Source: Actinomycetota bacterium
GTDB lineage: Bacteria; Actinomycetota; Acidimicrobiia; Acidimicrobiales; Microtrichaceae
Length of the DNA: 7,530 bases
Reading direction: 5' to 3'
NCBI GenBank assembly: GCA_009700815.1
Contig: WLLG01000099.1
Coordinates: 1-7,530 of the forward strand
In this document: positions 1 through 5,021 of the stretch, piece after piece
How the letters are laid out: the number at the start of each line of letters is the position of its first letter
How positions within the stretch are numbered: the stretch's first letter is position 1
The notes under the pieces: model-generated
The model's database searches: none
Told to the model about the DNA's origin: nothing
The model's input: the letters and a program-made list of their open reading frames with translations, nothing else
Translations under genes and position numbers: made by a program

Positions 1-995
1 AAGTTTCGTGGAGCCAGTTCTTCGAAGCTTTTGCCATCAGATGGGCGGGCCAGCTTCTCAGAAAACGTCAGCGTCTCTGACTCCGCATCAGCTGCGGAAT
101 CCTTGGCGGCAAGCAGCTCGATCTGTGCCACTCCCTCGGCGAGCGTCAGTGCGGTTTCCATGGAGTCGGTCAGTCGCCGCTCGATGCCATCTCGCAACAC
201 GAGGCGGTCAACAATGACCTCGATGGTGTGCTGCTCATAGCGGGCAAGGTCAAGCTCTACCGGAAGCTCGTGTACCTCGCCATCTACGCGAACACGACCA
301 AATCCTTGGCTGGCAAGGTCAACAAAAAGCTGCTCGTAGGTGCCCTTCCGACCACGAATTACAGGGGCAAGCACTTGAAAGCGTGTGCCCTCGGGTAGGG
401 CCAAAATGCGGTCCACAATCTGTTGGGGCGTTTGACGAACCAGTGCTTCGCCAGTTTCGGGATCATGGGGTTCACCGACTCGCGCAAACAACAGTCGTAG
501 GTAGTCGTATACCTCGGTGACCGTGCCCACTGTTGACCGCGGATTGCGAGAAGCCGACTTCTGATCAATCGAGATTGCTGGAGACAAGCCCTCGATCACG
601 TCGACATCGGGCTTATCCATCTGACCCAAGAACTGACGCGCATAGGAGGAGAGTGACTCGACGTAGCGGCGTTGACCCTCGGCATAAATCGTGTCGAATG
701 CAAGCGAAGACTTGCCCGATCCAGATAAACCGGTAAAGACAATGAGCTGGTCTCGGGGAAGGTCAAGCGAGACATCACACAAGTTGTGTTCGCGAGCGCC
801 TCGAATCGTGATGCGATCGAGCGCATGATGCGACTGCGCTCTCTTGGCTACAGCCGTCTTGGGTGCAGCCGTCTTGGCTACAGCTGCCTTCGTGGGTATA
901 GCGACCTTCGGTATAGCTGCCTTGGGTGCAGCAGCTGTCTTCTTTGCAGGTGCCTTGCGGGGAGTGGCGCTCGTTCGCACCTTGGGTGTCGACAT
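1..995 (-). CDS. uvrA: UvrA, excinuclease ABC subunit A (N-terminal part, cut by left edge)
   Basis: UvrA is the DNA-damage sensor ATPase of nucleotide excision repair; its dimer loads UvrB at lesions in the cytoplasm. The first 331 codons are visible, and the gene continues beyond base 1. After an unusual tail of about 58 residues, the canonical start of the family appears (LDRITIRGAREHNL, residues 59-72). It is followed by Walker A GLSGSGKSS (89-97), the conserved RRYVESLSSYARQFL (109-123), ISIDQKSASRNPRST (141-155) and RRLTDSMETAL (273-283). The ATG at 995-993 has a weak AGGGA upstream. No other in-frame ATG lies before the ATPase core, so the tail is probably translated. At residues 317-320, where E. 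coli UvrA has the C-x2-C pair of its first zinc module, this protein reads R-P-S-D. The SOS box at 1015-1028 suggests LexA repression. Family identity is certain; the tail and the zinc site are the unusual parts. Confidence 0.97.
   Translation of the reverse strand, partial: MSTPKVRTSATPRKAPAKKTAAAPKAAIPKVAIPTKAAVAKTAAPKTAVAKRAQSHHALDRITIRGAREHNLCDVSLDLPRDQLIVFTGLSGSGKSSLAFDTIYAEGQRRYVESLSSYARQFLGQMDKPDVDVIEGLSPAISIDQKSASRNPRSTVGTVTEVYDYLRLLFARVGEPHDPETGEALVRQTPQQIVDRILALPEGTRFQVLAPVIRGRKGTYEQLFVDLASQGFGRVRVDGEVHELPVELDLARYEQHTIEVIVDRLVLRDGIERRLTDSMETALTLAEGVAQIELLAAKDSAADAESETLTFSEKLARPSDGKSFEELAPRN
840..932 (-). repeat. Tandem 15-bp repeats encoding the Lys/Ala/Pro-rich UvrA tail
   Basis: Six head-to-tail units, five of 15 bp and one of 18 bp, lie in frame inside the 5' end of uvrA. 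On the plus strand, near-identical copies such as tcttggctacagccg and tcttgggtgcagccg are easy to see. In the protein (residues 22-52) they read AAPKA, AIPKV, AIPTKA, AVAKT, AAPKT and AVAKR, giving about one lysine per five residues and no acidic residue. The preceding residues 12-20 (PRKAPAKKT) continue the same composition. It resembles the basic tails of histone H1 and of actinobacterial HU proteins, which bind DNA without sequence specificity. That function is inference here. Such repeats can change copy number by slippage. Confidence 0.9.
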
Positions 996-1003
996 GATTC
1001 CCT

Positions 1004-1036
1004 AGTTTAGTTGGCGAACAGGTGTTCGTGGTTCAA
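1004..1036 (-). promoter_or_regulatory. Possible uvrA promoter overlapping the SOS box
   Basis: On the minus strand, TTGAAC (1036-1031) could be a -35 element and TAAACT (1009-1004) a -10 element, each matching 4 of 6 consensus bases. The 21-bp gap between them is longer than the usual 17, and the LexA box fills that gap. A start about 7 nt after the -10 would leave almost no leader before the ATG. This is a weak match that needs transcript-end data. Confidence 0.3.
1015..1028. promoter_or_regulatory. LexA binding site (SOS box) upstream of uvrA
   Basis: The sequence CGAAC-AGGT-GTTCG is a perfect 5-bp inverted repeat around a 4-bp spacer. It matches the GAAC-N4-GTTC core of the LexA box known from Bacillus and actinobacteria. 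It lies 19 nt upstream of the uvrA ATG, a typical place for an operator, and uvrA is a known SOS gene in many bacteria. It is also about 90 nt upstream of the divergent aroC start. Binding is inferred, not shown. Confidence 0.85.
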
Positions 1037-1103
1037 GCTCGTTTACGGCAGAAAGTTTTGCGGATCTGCCGAAACAAGGTGTGGAGCGGCCTTCAGCGAC
1101 TGC

Positions 1104-1109
1104 CATACT
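1104..1109 (+). promoter_or_regulatory. Possible -10 element of a leaderless aroC transcript
   Basis: CATACT matches the -10 consensus at 4 of 6 positions. It ends 8 nt before the aroC ATG at 1118, so transcription would begin at or next to the start codon. No Shine-Dalgarno sequence is visible before that ATG, which fits a leaderless message, common in actinobacteria. No convincing -35 element is present. Confidence 0.25.
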
Positions 1110-1117
1110 TGCCTGAT

Positions 1118-2215
1118 ATGGGTTCAAGCACCGGTCGCCTCTTCCGCATTACAACCTTTGGCGAGTCTCATGGTGGCGGGGTTGGCGTGGTTCTTGATGG
1201 GTGCCCTCCTGGGCTCGAACTCTCCGAGGCAGATATCCAGCCAGATCTAGACCGCCGTCGGCCTGGCCAAAGCCGCTTAGTCACGCAGCGGGATGAGTCG
1301 GACAAAGTCGAGATTCTTTCGGGGGTGTACGAGGGTCGAACACTCGGATCGCCGATTGCCATGCTCGTCCGCAACGCCGATCAGATTTCTGGCGCGTACG
1401 AGGAAATGAAGACCACCTACCGCCCCTCGCATGCAGACTGGACTACCGAGGCCAAATATGGGATTCGAGCTGTGGCCGGCGGAGGGCGGGCATCAGCAAG
1501 AGAAACCATCGGCAGAGTCGCAGCGGCCGCAGTGGCGCGCAAGCTTCTAGCCCAGAGTTGCGGCGTAGAGGTACTCGGCTGGGTCTCGCAGATCCACACA
1601 ATCACCTCGGCCATTGATGCCAGCCTGGTACAACTCGATCAGGTCGAGGCCACTCCCACCCGCTGCCCAGACCCTGTAGCAGCCGGACTCATGGTTACGG
1701 CTATTGAGCAGGCCCGCCGAGATGGCGACTCGCTTGGCGGAATAGTTTCTTGCATTGCGCGAGGTGTGCCCGCCGGCTGGGGCGAGCCCGTATTCGACAA
1801 GCTCGAGGCCGACCTTGCAAAGGCTGTCATGTCGCTACCCGCGACAAAGGGTTTCGAACTGGGGAGTGGGTTTGGCGCAGCTGCCATGACGGGCAAAGAA
1901 CACAACGACGCTTTTGTTCCCGGTGCAGATGGCAAGCCGCGCACACTCACGAATCACTCTGGTGGCATACAAGGCGGTATCTCGAACGGCGAGGAGATCA
2001 ACATTCGTGTTGCCTTTAAGCCAACCGCCACAATTTCTTCTGAACAGCAAACGGTTGACCGAGACAACAATGCCGTCACTCTGGCAGCTAAGGGCCGCCA
2101 CGATCCATGCGTGCTGCCGCGTGCGGTGCCACTCGTAGAGGCAGCCATGCTGTTAGTACTCGCCGATCACTGGCTACGCCAAGAGTCGATTCGCACTAGC
2201 GCTGGGTTGTCCTAG
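1118..2215 (+). CDS. aroC: Chorismate synthase AroC
   Basis: AroC converts 5-enolpyruvylshikimate-3-phosphate to chorismate using reduced FMN. This is the last shikimate step and feeds aromatic amino acids, folate and quinones. The 365 residues match the usual length of about 360. Family motifs run in order: RLFRITTFGESHG (7-19), DLDRRRPGQSR (43-53), the SHAD motif (104-107), KYGIRAVAGGGRASARETIG (113-132), GDSLGG (203-208), SLPATKGFELGSGF (239-252), NHSGGIQGGISNGEEI (279-294) and GRHDPCVLPRAVP (326-338). The ATG at 1118 is chosen because homology starts a few residues after it; the frame stays open upstream to a GTG at 1022, but that stretch looks like nothing in the family and overlaps the SOS box. 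The motifs follow the cyanobacterial/plant form rather than the mycobacterial form as I recall it. It is divergent from uvrA and convergent with uvrB. Confidence 0.97.
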   Translation: MGSSTGRLFRITTFGESHGGGVGVVLDGCPPGLELSEADIQPDLDRRRPGQSRLVTQRDESDKVEILSGVYEGRTLGSPIAMLVRNADQISGAYEEMKTTYRPSHADWTTEAKYGIRAVAGGGRASARETIGRVAAAAVARKLLAQSCGVEVLGWVSQIHTITSAIDASLVQLDQVEATPTRCPDPVAAGLMVTAIEQARRDGDSLGGIVSCIARGVPAGWGEPVFDKLEADLAKAVMSLPATKGFELGSGFGAAAMTGKEHNDAFVPGADGKPRTLTNHSGGIQGGISNGEEINIRVAFKPTATISSEQQTVDRDNNAVTLAAKGRHDPCVLPRAVPLVEAAMLLVLADHWLRQESIRTSAGLS

Positions 2216-2224
2216 AGCGAGTGC
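2193..2224. terminator. Weak hairpin at the aroC/uvrB convergence, possible terminator
   Basis: GCACT (2193-2197) and CGCT (2200-2203) pair with AGCG-AGTGC (2216-2224). The result is a 9-bp stem with a 2-nt bulge and a 12-nt loop spanning the aroC stop codon. There is no T-tract on either strand, so it is not a classic intrinsic terminator. Only 12 nt separate the two stop codons, and no better candidate is visible. Confidence 0.25.
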
Positions 2225-2227
2225 TAG

Positions 2228-4327
2228 CTAGGCCCCGCCGGCAGTGCGAAGTTCCCTTTTCAGGTCTTTAATCTCGTCTCGCAGTCGAGCAGCTTCTTCA
2301 AAGCGCAGTTCTTCAGATGCTGCGTTCATCTCGTCCTCGAGCAGGGAGATCAACTTGCCAAGGTCAGATGGAGGCAGGTCCTTGAACTGTTCAGCTCGAG
2401 CACGCTCGCCGGGTCGCTGCTTGCGCTTGCCTTGGCCCGGGTAGGGCGCCTCATTCGAGGTTCCCCGCAGCTGGTCCAAGATGTTGGTCACTGGCTTAAT
2501 AATCGTCTTGGGGTCGATCCCATGTTCGGTGTTGTACGCCTCTTGCAAACCTCTGCGCCGGTTGGTCTCGGAGATTGCTTTGGTCATTGAGTCGGTCACG
2601 CGGTCCGCATACATAAAGACTTGACCGCGCACGTTGCGTGCAGCGCGACCAATCATCTGAATCAGCGAGGTTTCGGAGCGCAGGAAGCCCTCTTTGTCAG
2701 CATCAAGAATCGCCACCATCGAGACCTCTGGAATATCAAGGCCCTCTCGCAACAAGTTGATGCCGACGAGCACATCGAACTCGCCAAGTCGCAAGTCCCG
2801 CACCAGTTCAATGCGCTGCAACGTGTCAACGTCTGAATGCAAGTAGCGCACCCGGACACCCATCTCGAGCAAGTACTGCGTCAGATCTTCGGCCATCTTC
2901 TTGGTGAGCGTGGTGACCAAGACTCGATCGCCTAGCTCCACTCGCTCATTGATGTTTCCTAACAGGTCATCGATCTGACCCTCGGTTGGCTTGATGACAA
3001 CCTGCGGATCGATCAGGCCTGTAGGACGCACAATCTGTTCAACCACTCGAGAGCTATGTTCGATCTCCCATTTACTTGGCGTGGCAGACAGGAACACAGT
3101 CTGTCCGGCACGCTCCACCCATTCCTCAAACCTGAGCGGCCGATTATCGCCAGCCGAAGGCAGACGAAACCCGTGCTCGATCAGGTTGTTCTTTCTTGAT
3201 CGATCACCCTCGTACTGCCCATGCAACTGCGGAATCGTGACGTGAGATTCATCAATGATGGTCAGGTAATCAGAAGGAAAAAAGTCGAGGAGCGTATTCG
3301 GCGGCTCTCCTGGGGCACGACCATCTATCGGCCCCGAGTAATTCTCAATACCGTTACAGAATCCCAACTCCTGCAGCATCTCAAGGTCGTATTCAGTCCT
3401 CATTCGAAGTCGCTGGGCCTCGAGCAACTTGCCTTCACTCTCAAACAACGCCAGCCGCTGCTGCAACTCAACTTCAATGCGGCCGATGGCATCACGGAGT
3501 CGCTCGTCTGAGGTGGCGTAGTGGGTGTTCGGAAAGATCACCACCTCATCCAATTCCTGGACGCGCTCCCCGGTCAGCGTGTCGACCACAGAGATCGACT
3601 CAACCTCATCCCCAAACAGCGCAATGCGAACTGCAGTTTCTTCATAGGCCGGGTGGACTTCAATGATGTCGCCGCGCACCCTGAACTTGCCTCGCACCAG
3701 GTTCATATCGTTACGCTCGTACTGCAGATCAACGAGCCGCCGAAGCATCTCTCGCTGGTCAATTGTTTCGCCCACCCGGGCGGCAAACAGTCTCTTGGAG
3801 TATTCCTCGGGCGAGCCGAGACCGTAGATACAAGACACCGAGGCCACGACAATGGTGTCCCTGCGAGTCAGGAGTGCCGAAGTAGCGGCATGACGCAGAC
3901 GATCGATCTCATCGTTGACCGAGGAGTCCTTCTCGATGAAGGTATCGCTGGCCGCCATGTAGGCCTCGGGCTGGTAGTAGTCGTAATACGAGACGAAGTA
4001 TTCGACGCGATTCTCTGGGAAGAACTCACGGAACTCGTTGGCTAGCTGCGCAGCCAAACTCTTGTTGGGTGCCAGTACCAGCGTTGGCCGCTGCACCTGC
4101 TCAATCGTCCATGCCATGGTGGCTGACTTGCCCGAGCCTGTGATGCCAAGAAGGGTCTGAAAGCGTTGACCAGTGTTGATGCCTTCGGCGAGGGCAGCAA
4201 TTGCGGCTGGCTGATCCCCTGCAGGCTGATAGTCCGAGACCATTTTGAATGGCCGCAGTGCAGAGGGTTGCACCCGGTCGGGACTTGCCTCGGAACTCAC
4301 GGGGCCAGGCTCTGGATCCACTGCCAT
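2228..4327 (-). CDS. uvrB: UvrB, excinuclease ABC subunit B
   Basis: UvrB is the helicase-like subunit that UvrA loads at lesions; it verifies damage and recruits UvrC for incision. The 699 residues are near the family's usual 660-700. Visible parts: Walker A GITGSGKS (61-68), the damage-gripping beta-hairpin region YYDYYQPEAYMAASDTFIEK (114-133), NDEIDRLRHAAT (138-149), DEAD-type box TIIDESH (356-362), LSATPS (413-418), helicase motif VGINLLREGLDIPEV (521-535), QMIGRAARNVRG (557-568), and the C-terminal UVR domain, a UvrA/UvrC-binding helical hairpin (about 656-693). The ATG at 4327 overlaps the end of coaE by 31 nt. A GTG at 4300 forms a GTGA overlap with the coaE stop and would give 690 residues; neither has a clear Shine-Dalgarno. 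Family homology begins near residue 25, so the choice does not affect function. No LexA box is seen upstream. Confidence 0.98.
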   Translation of the reverse strand: MAVDPEPGPVSSEASPDRVQPSALRPFKMVSDYQPAGDQPAAIAALAEGINTGQRFQTLLGITGSGKSATMAWTIEQVQRPTLVLAPNKSLAAQLANEFREFFPENRVEYFVSYYDYYQPEAYMAASDTFIEKDSSVNDEIDRLRHAATSALLTRRDTIVVASVSCIYGLGSPEEYSKRLFAARVGETIDQREMLRRLVDLQYERNDMNLVRGKFRVRGDIIEVHPAYEETAVRIALFGDEVESISVVDTLTGERVQELDEVVIFPNTHYATSDERLRDAIGRIEVELQQRLALFESEGKLLEAQRLRMRTEYDLEMLQELGFCNGIENYSGPIDGRAPGEPPNTLLDFFPSDYLTIIDESHVTIPQLHGQYEGDRSRKNNLIEHGFRLPSAGDNRPLRFEEWVERAGQTVFLSATPSKWEIEHSSRVVEQIVRPTGLIDPQVVIKPTEGQIDDLLGNINERVELGDRVLVTTLTKKMAEDLTQYLLEMGVRVRYLHSDVDTLQRIELVRDLRLGEFDVLVGINLLREGLDIPEVSMVAILDADKEGFLRSETSLIQMIGRAARNVRGQVFMYADRVTDSMTKAISETNRRRGLQEAYNTEHGIDPKTIIKPVTNILDQLRGTSNEAPYPGQGKRKQRPGERARAEQFKDLPPSDLGKLISLLEDEMNAASEELRFEEAARLRDEIKDLKRELRTAGGA

Positions 4328-4893
4328 GCAAGTGCGATCTGGTCATCAAGCTCGTGTGGTTGACCGTGGTTATCGATCACAAAGTCGGCGCGGGCTAGGC
4401 GGTCAGATCGGCTGGCCTGTTTGGCGATCCGGTTTCTTGCGTCCTGTTCGGAAAACCCCCGAAACTCGATAAGGCGAGCGATCGCCACCTCGGGATCAAG
4501 GTCAACCACGATGGTGCCTCGCAGGTCCTCCCATCCAGATTCGACGAGCAACGGCACATCGAGAATGACGACAGAATCTGTGGTTGACTGCTCTTCGATT
4601 CTTCTGGCGATCTCTTCGTGCACCCTTGGGTGCACGATCGCACCCAGATCGGCCAAGGCCGTGGCGTCAGTAAAGACCAAATCGGCTACCGCAGCCCGGT
4701 CAAGCTGGCCCGAGTCATCGAGTATTCCCGGCCCAAAACGCTCTTCCATCTCCTTGAATACCTGCGTTCCCGGCTGCTGAAGTTCCCGCACGATTGCGTC
4801 GGCGTCTACCACCACAGCGCCTCGCTCAGCGAGACCCAGTGAGACTGTTGATTTTCCGGCGCCGATTCCGCCCGTGAGGCCTACTAACAACAT
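4297..4893 (-). CDS. coaE: Dephospho-CoA kinase CoaE
   Basis: CoaE phosphorylates the 3'-hydroxyl of the dephospho-CoA ribose using ATP, the last step of coenzyme A synthesis in the cytoplasm. The 198 residues fit the family's usual length of about 200. The P-loop GLTGGIGAGKST is at 5-16, followed by VDADAIVREL (29-38) with the substrate-contacting DAD, the conserved HP pair (88-89), LDVPLLVESGW (111-121), and the lid-region pattern DARNRIAKQASRSDRLARAD (151-170) ending in FVIDNHG (171-177). The ATG at 4893 begins just before the P-loop, as expected. TAGGG about 10 nt upstream is at best a distant ribosome binding site. It overlaps uvrB, so the two are almost surely co-transcribed; this gene order is common in actinobacteria. 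Some actinobacterial CoaE proteins carry a C-terminal UPF0157 (GrpB-like) domain; this one does not. Confidence 0.97.
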   Translation of the reverse strand: MLLVGLTGGIGAGKSTVSLGLAERGAVVVDADAIVRELQQPGTQVFKEMEERFGPGILDDSGQLDRAAVADLVFTDATALADLGAIVHPRVHEEIARRIEEQSTTDSVVILDVPLLVESGWEDLRGTIVVDLDPEVAIARLIEFRGFSEQDARNRIAKQASRSDRLARADFVIDNHGQPHELDDQIALAWQWIQSLAP

Positions 4894-5021
4894 GGGTTTG
4901 AACCCTACCCGCCCGCCGCCGCATAGGTAATTTGAACTATTTGAACTAATAGTCCAGTTCGGGATTCAACCTGCCGATACCAATAAATATCTCGGATTTT
5001 GACCCAACCTCAGGACTACAT
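4894..5021. promoter_or_regulatory. Divergent coaE / histidine kinase intergenic region
   Basis: This 128-nt region must hold the promoters of coaE-uvrB (leftward) and of the two-component operon (rightward). Its right two-thirds is clearly more AT-rich than the flanking genes, with the patch caataaatat at 4981-4990 as a candidate -10 area for the kinase gene. I could not find a well-spaced -35/-10 pair on either strand. An AGGA at 5012-5015, 6 nt before the kinase ATG, is a good ribosome binding site. Confidence 0.5.
4931..4948. repeat. Perfect tandem 9-bp repeat, candidate operator
   Basis: TTTGAACTA occurs twice with no gap (4931-4939 and 4940-4948). A third TTTGAAC lies at 4897-4903, next to the coaE start. 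The second copy also pairs with AGTTC at 4956-4960 as an imperfect inverted repeat (GAACT, 8-nt spacer, AGTTC). Closely spaced repeats between divergent genes often bind a regulator; the LuxR-type regulator encoded downstream is an obvious candidate. This role is inference only. Confidence 0.5.

Noticed and set aside
1022..1117. Upstream extension of aroC to a GTG at 1022
   Set aside because: The extra 32 residues have no resemblance to the family, the GTG lies inside the SOS box, and canonical AroC starts shortly after the ATG at 1118.
3521..4045. 174-codon open frame on the plus strand inside uvrB
   Set aside because: It is antisense to a strongly conserved part of uvrB, has no recognisable motifs, and is explained by the codon bias of uvrB.
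4894..4911. GGTTCAAACCC on the minus strand, resembling a tRNA T-arm
   Set aside because: The stem does not extend to 5 bp around a 7-nt loop, and no acceptor, D or anticodon arm can be formed; the sequence runs straight into the coaE start codon.
4943..4960. GAAC...GTTC pair as a second SOS box before coaE-uvrB
   Set aside because: The half-sites are separated by 10 nt, not the 4 nt of the LexA box, so it is not supported as an SOS box.
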